64,000 nucleotides of DNA from Thermoplasmata archaeon (lineage in GTDB: Archaea > Thermoplasmatota > Thermoplasmata > Lutacidiplasmatales > UBA184). Positions 46,428 to 56,204 of the stretch are shown here, piece after piece. The stretch is taken from assembly GCA_022750055.1 (NCBI GenBank), contig JAKIWL010000003.1, forward strand, positions 243,300 through 307,299. The letters are read 5' to 3'. How positions within the stretch are numbered: position 1 is the stretch's first letter; each line of letters opens with the position of its first letter. The notes under the pieces were generated by a model. That model did not search any database. It was not told where the DNA came from and saw only the letters and a list, made by a program, of their open reading frames with translations. The translations under genes were made by a program, and so were the position numbers.

Positions 46428-48429
46428 CGCGCGCCATCAGGCGGGCGGCGACGCTCACTCCGAGCATCAACACGAGTAGAACGAGCGCGGCCCCCCATGC
46501 ATCCGCCTGCCAATTCGAGTAGGACGATTGAGATCCCTGCTCGAAGATCACCAAGGTCAGGGAGGAGACCGGGTGGTTCAGACCCGCGAACCAATACGGG
46601 CTTCCGAACGCGGTCAAGACCACGGCCGCCGTCTCGCCTCCGGCGCGGGCGACCGCGAGGAAGATCCCCGTGATGAGGCCGTAGCGGGCCGAGGGGAGGA
46701 CCACCCGGATGGTGGCGCGGTGACGGGGGAACCCGAGCGCGAGGGCCGCCTCCCGAGCGGCCTGCGGCACGGCCTTCAGGGCCTCTTCGGTCGCACGGGT
46801 CACGATCGGGACCATCAGTACGCCGAGCGCGAGCGCTCCCGCGAGGGCGGTGTTGTCGAGCGCCGGCGCCCCCTGTAACAGGACAACGACGACGAACAGG
46901 CCGATCAGCACCGAGGGGATCCCGACGAGAAGGTCGGCCGCGAGCCGGACGATCGAGGTCCCTCGGCCTCGACCGTACTCGGAAAGGTACACCCCGGCGA
47001 GGATTCCAACCGGCACGGCGACGAGGGATGCCAGTCCGACGAGCAGAAGCGTTCCCTGGATCGCCGGGCCGATCCCCCCGATCGGGCAGGAGGCCTGAGC
47101 GATTGCCGGGCAGGCGGCAGGAAGCTCGCTCGTGTAGAAGGAGGGGTGCACGGCCGCGACACCCCCGAAGGAGATGGCCGTGCCGAGCACGCTGACGAGG
47201 GGCAGGAGAGCCAACGTCGTGGCGGCCCCGGTGAGCGCGACCGCGGCGATCCCCCTCGCCCGCCGCACGATGCGACGATGCCCCGGGCGGGTTCGTGGGT
47301 GAGGGCGCCGTCCCGGAGCCGCCGGAGCACCGGGCCCGGGGTCGGGCGGAAGACCTCCTGATCCGAACTCGCGCAAGATCCGGGTCGCTCGCCCGGACCG
47401 GTCGGAACCGAAACGGGGACGGCTCGCTTCGGCCCAGCGAACGATACCTCGCGCGGCGAGCTGCACGAGCACCGTGACGACCAGCAGAAGGAGGCCCAGC
47501 TCGACGAGAGCGCTCCGCTCCGGCGGGAGCCCCGAATTGAGGTCGTTAAGGATCTCGCCGGCGATGGTCTGGCCCTGGGCGAAGAGGGATGTGGGCAACG
47601 CGTAGACGTTCCCGATCAGGCCCACCACGATGACCGCCTCCCCGGCGGCTCGCCCGAACCCGAGTAGGATGCCGGCGACGATCCCAGAGCGAGCGGGTCG
47701 CAGGACGGAGAGCCATGCCGCTTCCGAGCGGGTCGCGCCCAACGAGAGCGCCGCCTCGCGCTGGCTCCTCGGCACGGCCCCGAGCGCCGACCGGCTGATC
47801 GCGGAGATTGTCGGAAGCACCATGATCGCCAGGACGACACTGGCGCTCAGGACGTCGAATCCGGTCGGTGGTCGGGCGAACGGCCCCGCTCCGCCCGTCC
47901 AGCGGGCGAGCACGGGCTCGACGCTGTGTCCGACGAAGGGTGCGACGACCAAGATGGCCCAGAACCCCCAGACCACCGAGGGAACCGCCGCCGAGAGGTC
48001 GACCAGCGCGGCGATCGGTTCCCGAAGTCGGCGGGGGACGAATTCCGTCAAGAAGATCGCGACACCGATGGCGACCGGGACGGCAAAGAGAAGTGCGAGG
48101 CCGCTCGTCGCGATCGTCCCAGAGATCGCCGGGAGAGCGCCGTAGACGTTGTGCACCGGGTCCCAGGTCTGACCCACTAGGAAAGCCGGCCCGGTTCTGG
48201 CGGAGGAGCCACCGGACGCCTCCAAGAGGACCAGCACGACCGCGCCGAGGAGGGCGACGACCCCCGCTGCGGTCGCGATCGCGAGGCCATGGAACGCCCG
48301 ACCGATCCGGTTCAGTCCTACGAGCCGCAGCCTCCGGTCGGACTGACGCCCCGCCGGGGTCGGTGGCCGGCCCGCCGGGTCGTACGGCGGGGCCTCAGTG
48401 CAATCCGCAGGAGACTGTGTTGCCGTCAA
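46399..48429 (-). CDS. Fused phosphate ABC transporter permease PstC-PstA
   Basis: Two full permease domains with EAA-type loops: [26 protein letters not shown] (N-half) and [25 protein letters not shown] (C-half) in one 676-aa ORF. Confidence 0.92.
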   Translation of the reverse strand: MTATQSPADCTEAPPYDPAGRPPTPAGRQSDRRLRLVGLNRIGRAFHGLAIATAAGVVALLGAVVLVLLEASGGSSARTGPAFLVGQTWDPVHNVYGALPAISGTIATSGLALLFAVPVAIGVAIFLTEFVPRRLREPIAALVDLSAAVPSVVWGFWAILVVAPFVGHSVEPVLARWTGGAGPFARPPTGFDVLSASVVLAIMVLPTISAISRSALGAVPRSQREAALSLGATRSEAAWLSVLRPARSGIVAGILLGFGRAAGEAVIVVGLIGNVYALPTSLFAQGQTIAGEILNDLNSGLPPERSALVELGLLLLVVTVLVQLAARGIVRWAEASRPRFGSDRSGRATRILREFGSGGLPPDPGPGAPAAPGRRPHPRTRPGHRRIVRRARGIAAVALTGAATTLALLPLVSVLGTAISFGGVAAVHPSFYTSELPAACPAIAQASCPIGGIGPAIQGTLLLVGLASLVAVPVGILAGVYLSEYGRGRGTSIVRLAADLLVGIPSVLIGLFVVVVLLQGAPALDNTALAGALALGVLMVPIVTRATEEALKAVPQAAREAALALGFPRHRATIRVVLPSARYGLITGIFLAVARAGGETAAVVLTAFGSPYWFAGLNHPVSSLTLVIFEQGSQSSYSNWQADAWGAALVLLVLMLGVSVAARLMARGATRPDPEA

Positions 48430-49654
48430 ACGTGATGGTCCCGATGGCGGCCTCGTCGAGCGCTACGAGGTTGGAGGGGAGGGTCGCGTAGTCCAGGCCG
48501 CCGGAGAGGGCCTGCCCCGCCTGGAGGACCCAATGGAGCCATTGTTGGATCGCGTCGGTCCTGGCGAGACTCGAATGGAGGCCCAGTTCGGCAGTCTGGA
48601 ACGTGAGAAAGTACGACAGCGTCGCGAGCGGGTAGTCGCCTGGCGCCGGCGAGTTCACCATGCTGATGTTCGACCAGGATCCGGAGGCGGAGGGGAAGGT
48701 CGTGTTCCTCGACCGGTCCGCGATCGCCGAGGCGGTGTCTAACGCAGTCGGCAACACGAAGTTCTGGGCCGGGTTCTCCATCCTCGCGTACTGTAGCCCC
48801 GGCGTGCCCAGCACATCGGTGAGGTCGGCGTATCCGACCGAGTACGGGGTCGCCGCGACGTACTGCACCACCTTGGAGTTGCCCTGCTCCGCGTGCTGCT
48901 CGGGAGACGACGGCCAGCTCGGCTGGAGACCCGTTCCGGGTCCCTCCTTCCACGTCGAGCTGTCCTCCGATAGATAGTCCGTCAACACATAGGTCGTACC
49001 GGCCGCATCGGAACGGTGTACCGTGATGATCGTTTGAGAGGGGAGCACGACCCCGGGATTCAGGGAACGGATCGCCGAGTCGTCCCATCGGGCGACGGTC
49101 CCGAGGTAGACGTTGGCGAGAACATCGCCGCTAAGCTCGAGCGGAGCGACGACCCCCGGCAGATGGTACACGATCGCCAGCGCACCCCCGGTCACAGGGA
49201 GCGTGAGCACGGTCCCTGGCATGCCTTTGTATTCGCTCGCGGAAAGAGGTTCGTCCGTCGCCGCGAAATCCACGGCGCGCGCCGAGAGGCTCGAAATGGC
49301 GGCACCGGCTCCTGCCGGATTGTAGTTGACCGCGTCCGAGCCGTTCGCGCGGAATGCGCCTTCCCATTCGCTCATGAGCGGGAGGAGGAGGCTCGCTCCC
49401 TCTCCATCGAGCGTCACGCCGCTCGAACAGTTGCTCGGCGGGTAGGAGAACCATCCGAGGGGCAACCCCGCCCCGATGACGGCCACGATGACGGCCAGCG
49501 CGCCGATCATCGCCCACCGTAACGAACGGTCCCTGTCTCGATGTCGGAAGGGGGGCATCGGACCCAGGTCGTCGGGTGGCCGACGCACCGCGGGATCGTC
49601 GCCCGCGCGACCCGTCATGACCGCCCCCCCGCCGGGCGACCGAATGGAGGGCAC
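48395..49654 (-). CDS. pstS: Phosphate ABC transporter substrate-binding protein
   Basis: TLDGEGASLLLPLMSEWEGAFRAN..VNYNPAGAGAAISSLSARAVDFAATDEPLS..VHRSDAAGTTYVLTDYLS. Confidence 0.95.
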   Translation of the reverse strand: MPSIRSPGGGAVMTGRAGDDPAVRRPPDDLGPMPPFRHRDRDRSLRWAMIGALAVIVAVIGAGLPLGWFSYPPSNCSSGVTLDGEGASLLLPLMSEWEGAFRANGSDAVNYNPAGAGAAISSLSARAVDFAATDEPLSASEYKGMPGTVLTLPVTGGALAIVYHLPGVVAPLELSGDVLANVYLGTVARWDDSAIRSLNPGVVLPSQTIITVHRSDAAGTTYVLTDYLSEDSSTWKEGPGTGLQPSWPSSPEQHAEQGNSKVVQYVAATPYSVGYADLTDVLGTPGLQYARMENPAQNFVLPTALDTASAIADRSRNTTFPSASGSWSNISMVNSPAPGDYPLATLSYFLTFQTAELGLHSSLARTDAIQQWLHWVLQAGQALSGGLDYATLPSNLVALDEAAIGTITFDGNTVSCGLH

Positions 49655-49775
49655 CCGCCGCTGGATGCGAGTCGACCGAAACGAGGTCCCAGCCCGTGAC
49701 GGCTCCCGACCCCGTGCCGCCCATGGGTCCCGTGCGGTCTCATCGAGGGAACTAGACCGGAGGGCCGCTTAAACG

Positions 49776-50789
49776 TTAAGGACTGGTCCAATAATAACCA
49801 GCTGTATTCGGACGCGAAGCCGAGCGGGTGCGGATCTCGTCCGCGGTCGCGGTCCAGATGAACGGGCCTTGGGATCCATCGAGGGTGCCAAAATACCGCT
49901 TTACCGCCCCGTGAAGACGCGCGGCGCTCTCCGGGGTGGCCGGCCGTATCCGTTTCCTCGTGAACTCCCGAAGCAGGCGGTCGATCAAATTCGGGGGCGA
50001 TCGTCCGGAGGGGAGCAGGTGGAGGTAGAACCGCGGGTGCCCGACGAGCCAACGACGGACGGACGGCGCGGAGGCGGTGAGGCGGCTGTCCACGAGGAGA
50101 TGAACGTCCAGCAGCTTCGGGGTCTCCCGGTCGACGGCCTGAAGGAAGGTTCGAAACTCGAGCGCCGGGTCCCTTGGGGGAGATCCGCTGGCGGTACGGG
50201 CCGGTCGAACCGGGGCCGGCTCCCGGGTCCGTTCATCCACCGAGAAGGCCATCGCGCGTTCGGGCGGATTGAGGTAGAGGCCGACGAAATCGCTGACCTT
50301 GTCCGCGAACACGGGTGTGGGGGCGGGTCCGACCGGGGGTCCCGGTGCCGACCGCGAGATCCGGTGAGCCTTCCAGACTCGCAGGACCGTTGTCTTGCTT
50401 ACGCCGAATGACTTCGCCAACCGACGCGCAGACCACTGCGCGGCAGCGTCGGAGGAGCGGCCGTGGCTCGCTCGAACGATGAGTTGGATCGTGGAGGTGG
50501 GAATGAACGGCGGTCGGCCGGGTCTTGGGGCGTCCTTCTCAATGCCCGGGATCCGCTGCATCAAGAACCGCTTCCGCCAGACCCCGACGGTCCCGGAACT
50601 GGACCGGAGTTCCTTCGCGATCAGACGATTTTCTAGCCCGTCGGCGGCCATCAGGACGACGCGGGCCCGGAATGCGATCCGACTCGGGGTCGCGTGAGCG
50701 CGGACGAGGCTTACCAGGCGACGACGCTCCTGCCCCACTAGATGGACCGCCGGGGCGCGCCGCATCAGGAAGGGTAAGCCCGCGGGCAC
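49776..50789 (-). CDS. IS630-family-like transposase
   Basis: HTH LIAKELRSSSGTVGVWRKRFLMQRIPGIEKDAPRPGRPP; FSVDERTREPA; HLLVDSRLTASAPSVRRWLVGHPRFYLHLLPSGRSPPNLIDRLLREFTRKRIR. GTG start. Confidence 0.85.
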   Translation of the reverse strand: MPAGLPFLMRRAPAVHLVGQERRRLVSLVRAHATPSRIAFRARVVLMAADGLENRLIAKELRSSSGTVGVWRKRFLMQRIPGIEKDAPRPGRPPFIPTSTIQLIVRASHGRSSDAAAQWSARRLAKSFGVSKTTVLRVWKAHRISRSAPGPPVGPAPTPVFADKVSDFVGLYLNPPERAMAFSVDERTREPAPVRPARTASGSPPRDPALEFRTFLQAVDRETPKLLDVHLLVDSRLTASAPSVRRWLVGHPRFYLHLLPSGRSPPNLIDRLLREFTRKRIRPATPESAARLHGAVKRYFGTLDGSQGPFIWTATADEIRTRSASRPNTAGYYWTSP

Positions 50790-50822
50790 TTAATTAACTT
50801 GATTATTGGACCGGCCAGCCTA
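49777..50822. mobile_element. IS630-like insertion sequence (~1.04 kb)
   Basis: Perfect 11-bp inverted core GGTCCAATAAT at 49785-49795 and its complement at 50802-50812, with TA dinucleotides close outside both ends; encloses the transposase. Exact ends uncertain. Confidence 0.75.
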
Positions 50823-51176
50823 TCCCACTCACCGGGCCGCCCGTTAGGACACCCTGCACCCCGAGGTCGCATCCCGACGGTGGGAGATCGGGCGGCCCTC
50901 GGCCCATTCCGATGCAAGCGTTCAAGCCGTCCGGAGAGCGTGGTTGAGATCGCGTTGAACCGTTCCCGGGAACGCGTTCCCCTCCCGTTCGTTGCCGTAG
51001 GGCCAGCTCGCCCGGTTCGCCTGCCCTCGGGTCGGGGGCTCTTGCGCTGCGTCTTGTCCGGGGTTCAGCAGTGCCTAGTCGTCTCCGGTCGCCTGAGCGA
51101 AGCGGAGGCCGCGCCGGATCGCAGATCCCTCGATTCGAATGCCGGCTGGCTCCGACCCCGCCCCGAAGGGCGGCTA

Positions 51177-51677
51177 TCAAGCCGGAGGAGAGGGAGGTTT
51201 CGAGCCAGCTCCGACCCAGGCTTGGGTTGGCGCCTTCGATCCAGGGCGGCTCGTAAGGAGGAGAGTGAGTCCGAGGAGGAAGGTGATGAGGTAGACCGCG
51301 AGGATCGCATCGTAGAGGTAGCGCACATCTCCGCCGTAGTAGGTGATTTCAAACAGGTAGTTCGCAAACGAGGTGGCCGACCCGAAGCCCCCCTGGCTGT
51401 AAGTGAAGATATCGCCGACCCAGATCGCGAAGAGAGGGCCCGACCCCAACACGCCCAGCTTCACTGAGGTCCGAGACCGGGTGGCTAGAAGCAGTCCCGG
51501 TCCGACCAAGTCCGCGAGGCCCATGACTAGGACGACATACCAGTGCGAGTAGTACCCGCTCTGGATGGCACCGAAATCGATCCGTAGGTTCGTGTCTGTA
51601 AGCAGCATTACCGCAGAAAGCCCGAAAGCTAGGAGGAACGGCAGGCTGTAGTACGCAGGGTTGACCCCCTTCATCAT
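51177..51677 (-). CDS. Membrane protein of unknown function
   Basis: Four hydrophobic segments incl. YYSLPFLLAFGLSAVMLLT, WYVVLVMGLADLVGPGLLLAT, AILAVYLITFLLGLTLLL. Confidence 0.6.
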   Translation of the reverse strand: MMKGVNPAYYSLPFLLAFGLSAVMLLTDTNLRIDFGAIQSGYYSHWYVVLVMGLADLVGPGLLLATRSRTSVKLGVLGSGPLFAIWVGDIFTYSQGGFGSATSFANYLFEITYYGGDVRYLYDAILAVYLITFLLGLTLLLTSRPGSKAPTQAWVGAGSKPPSPPA

Positions 51678-51787
51678 CCGCGCCCCTTTGGGGGGCCGGG
51701 GAGGCCTATATTATCGAGCAGTCTCCGGGAAACCCCCCGCGACCTGGGCCGGTGAACCCTAAACATGAACACAATCCAAGGGGAACG

Positions 51788-52381
51788 ATGAACTCGGTGT
51801 CCGCACCGGCCGCGACCACTCCGGCCCCGCCGAGCGTCGGGTCGGAGGGATTCGTGGTCTGGATCGAAGGACTTCCCGGCGCGGGAAAGACCACCCTCTC
51901 CAACGCCGTGGCCCAGCGCCTGGCCAGGACGCCGGGAGGCGCGGAGGTCCTCGATGGGCAACAGGTGCGCGAAGCGTTCTTCCCGGAGCTCGGTTACTCC
52001 CGAAGGGATCGAGAGACCCACGCCCGACGAGTGAGCCAGCTGGCGCGCATCCTCTCCCGCCATGGCGTGAGGGTCCTCGTCGCAATGATCACCCCGTATG
52101 AAACGAGCCGCCAAGCCGCCCGAGCGGCGTGCGGGGCGCGGTTTGTCGAGGTGTGGCTGAGCTGCCCGATCGACGTCTGTGAGAAACGGGAACCGCGGGG
52201 CCTCTATCGGCAGGGTCACGCGGGATCGCTCGCGCACCTGACGGGTCTCGATGACCCGTTCGAAGAACCGCTGAACCCGGACCTGACACTGGACACGGCT
52301 CGCATCTCGGCCGACGCTGCTACGGACCGGGTCCTCGCGCACCTCATCGCCCACCATTTCGTCGACGCGATTCCCCCGTAG
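51788..52381 (+). CDS. cysC: Adenylylsulfate kinase (APS kinase)-like
   Basis: FVVWIEGLPGAGKTTLSNAVAQRL..VLDGQQVREAFFPELGYSRRDRETHARRVSQLARILSRHGVRVLVAMITPYE. Confidence 0.9.
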   Translation: MNSVSAPAATTPAPPSVGSEGFVVWIEGLPGAGKTTLSNAVAQRLARTPGGAEVLDGQQVREAFFPELGYSRRDRETHARRVSQLARILSRHGVRVLVAMITPYETSRQAARAACGARFVEVWLSCPIDVCEKREPRGLYRQGHAGSLAHLTGLDDPFEEPLNPDLTLDTARISADAATDRVLAHLIAHHFVDAIPP

Positions 52382-52468
52382 TCCTCGGCGTTCAGCGGCT
52401 TGCCGTTCGGACGGACCCGGTCCGACGCGCGGAACGGTTTTATTCCCCGCTCCCTCATACATCCGTTC

Positions 52469-53083
52469 ATGGCGACCCCGGGCGGTACTCCCGGTCCCGG
52501 CGCCCCCTCCCCCACGATGCACCGGGAATCCCGATGGCTCGGCCAAGGGTATGCGGACATCACGAAGCTTCGGGAGGTCGCGGCCAAGCACGACCGACAG
52601 TCTTCCAGGGCGCAACAGCGGGCCGCCCGGATCCAGACCCGGATCGAGCGGCTCCGTCACGGAGCGACGATCCTGAGGGAGAAGTCGCAGCAGGTGCTCG
52701 AGAAGGTGCCCGAGGTGCAGCAGGAGATCACCCAGCTCGAGCGCGATATTCAGACCGGCCGCCAACGAGCGGTGGGCATCGCCCTCAGTTCGGATATCAC
52801 GAGCCTGCAGGTGAGAATGCGCAAGCTCCAGCAGAAGATCATCAACCTGCAGCACAAGTCCCGCACGCTCGAGCACCGGGCGGCCCAGCGGACTCAGAAG
52901 AGCGCCGAACTCAAGGTCAAGGTCGACCGGCTTCTCGAGATATCGCGCCTCGAGGAGCAGGAGGCCTCGAGCTTCCGACAACGCGCGGACCGTCTCCAAT
53001 TGGCTACGGAAGGCGAGGTCTCGGCGCGGGTGGGCCCCTCGGCGCCTCCGAACGAGCCCAGTCGTCCGCCGGGCCCGGCATGA
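52469..53083 (+). CDS. Coiled-coil protein
   Basis: ATG 52469 with TATA-like gttttatt 27 bp upstream; long heptad-rich helices throughout (KHDRQSSRAQQRAARIQTRIERLRHG...). Confidence 0.65.
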   Translation: MATPGGTPGPGAPSPTMHRESRWLGQGYADITKLREVAAKHDRQSSRAQQRAARIQTRIERLRHGATILREKSQQVLEKVPEVQQEITQLERDIQTGRQRAVGIALSSDITSLQVRMRKLQQKIINLQHKSRTLEHRAAQRTQKSAELKVKVDRLLEISRLEEQEASSFRQRADRLQLATEGEVSARVGPSAPPNEPSRPPGPA

Positions 53084-53622
53084 AACTGATCGTCTCGGTC
53101 GGCATGCCCGGGTCGGGCAAGGACGAGCTCCTCGAGATCGCCGGACGCCTCGGCCTTGCGACCCTGAAAATGGGGGACCTCGTGCGGGACGAGACCCGCC
53201 GTCGGGGCTTCCCCATCAACAACGCCAACATCGCCCGGGTCGCCAACGAGGAGCGCGAGAAGCACGGTCCCGGGGTCTGGGCCCAGCGCGCCGTCCCCAA
53301 GCTCATCGAGACGAAGATGCTGGTCGACGGGTGTCGGTCGGACGCCGAGGTGACGGTGTTCCGCCACCATTTCGGGGACCTGTTCGTGCTCGGCATCTAC
53401 TCGGCGCCAGAGACCCGGTACGAGCGGCTGATCCGCCGCGCCCGCGGCGACGACGGACAGAACCTGCAAGAGTTCTACGACCGGGACCGTCGGGAACTCA
53501 AGTGGGGGATCGGCAACGCCTTCACCCTCGCCGACGGGATGCTCACGAACGAGGGGACGCTCGAGGAGTTCCGGACTGCCGGCCGGACGATGCTCGAACG
53601 CATCCTCTCCCGCGAATCCTGA
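53080..53622 (+). CDS. Dephospho-CoA kinase-like NTPase (UPF0200-like)
   Basis: MKLIVSVGMPGSGKDELLEIAGRLGLATLKMGDLVRDETRRRG; overlaps the upstream stop by 4 nt. Confidence 0.85.
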   Translation: MKLIVSVGMPGSGKDELLEIAGRLGLATLKMGDLVRDETRRRGFPINNANIARVANEEREKHGPGVWAQRAVPKLIETKMLVDGCRSDAEVTVFRHHFGDLFVLGIYSAPETRYERLIRRARGDDGQNLQEFYDRDRRELKWGIGNAFTLADGMLTNEGTLEEFRTAGRTMLERILSRES

Positions 53623-53623
53623 A

Positions 53624-54283
53624 CTAACCGGGCACCGAGCTCCGCCCCGTCCCCTCGGAGCGCTGAAGAAGCCCAACGACGCCATCGAAGCGCTCCCGGT
53701 CGACGATGACGGCGATGCGCCCTCCCCGGGTCGCGAACCGCCGCACGGCACCGACCGCCGCCGCGTCGCGGGCCGCGGCCAGACGGGCGGACCCCCCCTT
53801 CGAAGAGATCCGGGCAGACCACTCGAGCGCGAACTCGTCCGGCGTAGGCGGGGTCGGCGGGCGGCGGGTCAGGGACCGCTCTCGGAGCGTTCGTCGTACG
53901 AGCTCGGGGTAGCCGATATGGTCCGTGAACATGGTCGCATACGTCTCGTCAGACGGGTCGACGGGCTCAACCGGTACACCGCGCTCGAGGCCCCACGCGA
54001 TCGTCGCGGCCCAGGTGGGGTTCGGCACTCGGACCTCCCCGTACCGAGCGAGCCCCCGGATCTCGGCGACCTCGTTCCCGGTCAACGAGACGAGCGGTTC
54101 GACCGCGGGAACGACGAAGTACTCTCGGATCCCCCGGTATTCGTCCTCGGAGAGAGCGAGCGCGACGAGCACCGGACGGAACCCATCGAGCGCAGGCCCG
54201 ATCCGGGCCGCATCGGCCGCGAGCCCTCGAACGGCGCCGAGGACGAGGTACTCCGCCCCACTCGTGACGCGGGCGTCGATCAC
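53624..54283 (-). CDS. Conserved archaeal-type hypothetical protein
   Basis: MIDARVTSGAEYLVLGAVRGLAADAARIGPALDGFRPVLVALALSEDEYRGI; 4-nt overlap with the upstream regulator gene. Confidence 0.6.
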   Translation of the reverse strand: MIDARVTSGAEYLVLGAVRGLAADAARIGPALDGFRPVLVALALSEDEYRGIREYFVVPAVEPLVSLTGNEVAEIRGLARYGEVRVPNPTWAATIAWGLERGVPVEPVDPSDETYATMFTDHIGYPELVRRTLRERSLTRRPPTPPTPDEFALEWSARISSKGGSARLAAARDAAAVGAVRRFATRGGRIAVIVDRERFDGVVGLLQRSEGTGRSSVPG

Positions 54284-55311
54284 GCGCTTTCGCGTTCGGT
54301 GAGGTCGTCCATGAGCTCCTGGGGGTCCCGGTGACGTCGGAGCTCATGCATGGTCAGGATCGGGAGCCCTTCGATCGACCGGCGCGTCGGGCTCCCGCCG
54401 ACGATGAACAGGGCGTGGCCCTCCGCGACTCGAGCGATCTGCTGGAGGAGGTCGGCCCGGTGCTGGGCGCTTCGGAGAGATCCCACCGCAGTGATCAGGA
54501 TCTCCTCCTCGCCGCGCATCGAACCGGAACTGAAGGCATCGAACGGGCAGCGAACCGTGACCACCACATCCCATCCCATGCCGTCCAGCTTCTGCAAGAC
54601 CGTGTCTCGGAACGGGTCGCCGGTGCGAAGCCGATGCGCGTCTCGTTCGGGCGCCGGGCCGGTCCCTCGGCTGCCCTCCTCGGATGACTTCGATGGGCCG
54701 CGCCCGCCCCGAACTCCCGGCCGGGCTGGGTGGAAGAAGTCGATAGGCATCGCGATCGGCTCGCCCATGTACCGTTCGATCCGTTCCACGATCGAGGTCT
54801 CGGCTCCGCCTCCCTCCTCGTACAGTTGGATCGTGCGTCGGCTGACCCCCGCGATCGTCGCGAGGGCACCGAGGGAAAGTCGGTGGAGGTCCCGGAGCTC
54901 TCGCAACCGGGTCCCATCGATCCGGGCGAAGATTCCGCCTGGGCTAGAGAATAGGAACGGTGGCACTCCTTTCGCGAAGTACTCCTCGAGGCTCTCCTCG
55001 ACGAGGATCGGGATGTCGTATCGGCTGTAGACGACCCCGGGCTCGAGCGGCGTGGCCCCTGAGTTCTTGCCGACGAGGATCACGGTCGCCGCGAAGAGGG
55101 ACGCGAGATCGTGGAGGCGCTTCGCCTCGGAGGAGTCGAGCGCGTCGATGTTCTTCAGAATCTTGAGGATGAGAAGGAGGGAGTCCCGGCGGGCCATCAG
55201 GTCGAACGCGGTCGGCCGGATGTGGTGGGCGTCCGAGACGTAGAACCCGGACGTCTCCAGGCGGGTGCGGATCCGCTCGATCGTCCGCTCGCGCTCCCGG
55301 TCCTTCGGCAT
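54280..55311 (-). CDS. Archaeal HTH-type transcriptional regulator (COG1395-like)
   Basis: GFYVSDAHHIRPTAFDLMARRDSLLLILKILKNIDAL..HRLSLGALATIAGVSRRTIQLYEEG; TATA ATTTATATAGA about 30 bp upstream. Confidence 0.85.
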   Translation of the reverse strand: MPKDRERERTIERIRTRLETSGFYVSDAHHIRPTAFDLMARRDSLLLILKILKNIDALDSSEAKRLHDLASLFAATVILVGKNSGATPLEPGVVYSRYDIPILVEESLEEYFAKGVPPFLFSSPGGIFARIDGTRLRELRDLHRLSLGALATIAGVSRRTIQLYEEGGGAETSIVERIERYMGEPIAMPIDFFHPARPGVRGGRGPSKSSEEGSRGTGPAPERDAHRLRTGDPFRDTVLQKLDGMGWDVVVTVRCPFDAFSSGSMRGEEEILITAVGSLRSAQHRADLLQQIARVAEGHALFIVGGSPTRRSIEGLPILTMHELRRHRDPQELMDDLTERESA

Positions 55312-55335
55312 GGCTCCGACGATTTCATGGCGCCG

Positions 55336-55346
55336 TCTATATAAAT
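55336..55346 (-). promoter_or_regulatory. TATA-like element
   Basis: Minus-strand ATTTATATAGA, ~30 bp upstream of ATG 55311. Confidence 0.55.
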
Positions 55347-55424
55347 GAACATGTATGCCCCGCGCGGCGCCCGGCTCGCCCTCCGGTTCGGAACGGTGAA
55401 GGGACCACGCCGCTCGAGCGCCCT

Positions 55425-56204
55425 GTGCCGCCGGCGCGATTGACTCCGATTCCGCAATCCCCTATCCTGCGGCTGGACGGACCTCGAGCACACCCCGCTC
55501 TGCTCCTCGCGGACCTCCACCTCGGGCTCGGCGGGAACGAGCGTCTCGGCCGCGGCCCGCCCGAGGCCTCCGCGCTCATCCTGGTCCAGACGTTGCTCGA
55601 TTGCGCCCGGAAGTTCGACGCCGCTCAGATCGTCATCGCCGGCGACGTCAAACACCCCATCGTCGGTACTCCCAGAGCCCTTCGACCGGTGGTGTTCGAG
55701 TTCTTCGCCCAGCTCCTGTCGGAGGGACTCGAGGTCGATGTGGTGCTCGGGAATCACGACGTGGGCCTCGTTCCGTTCCTGCCCCGCGAGGTCGTCGTGC
55801 ACCCGGCCAGCGGAGCCATCATCGATGGCGTGGGGGTCTTTCACGGGCATCGATGGCCGAGCGATGAGGTGCTCCGCTCCCAGTATCTCGTCGCCGGCCA
55901 CCTTCATCCGGGATACCGGCTTGCCCCCTCGGCGGACGACGCGAAGGGCAAGCAGCGGTGTTGGGTCCGGGTCTCCTTCCCGAAGGCGGGGCCCCCACCC
56001 AAGCGACCGCCCCGCCACGCGCCGATCGAGGCGCGGGAGATGATCGTAGTTCCGGCGTTCAACCCGATCGCGGGGACCGAGGCGCTCAATCGTCGACGGC
56101 CGAGCCCCGGACGGTCGTTCCTGTTCTCGCGCTTCCTATCGCGCGGGGTGGCCCGCGCCTACCTGCTCGACGGCACGGACCTCGGAACGCTGCCTATCCG
56201 GTAG
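55425..56204 (+). CDS. Metallophosphoesterase
   Basis: LLLADLHLGLGGNERLG, IVIAGDVKH, VVLGNHDVGL, VFHGHRWP, VAGHLHPGY; GTG start. Confidence 0.88.
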   Translation: MPPARLTPIPQSPILRLDGPRAHPALLLADLHLGLGGNERLGRGPPEASALILVQTLLDCARKFDAAQIVIAGDVKHPIVGTPRALRPVVFEFFAQLLSEGLEVDVVLGNHDVGLVPFLPREVVVHPASGAIIDGVGVFHGHRWPSDEVLRSQYLVAGHLHPGYRLAPSADDAKGKQRCWVRVSFPKAGPPPKRPPRHAPIEAREMIVVPAFNPIAGTEALNRRRPSPGRSFLFSRFLSRGVARAYLLDGTDLGTLPIR

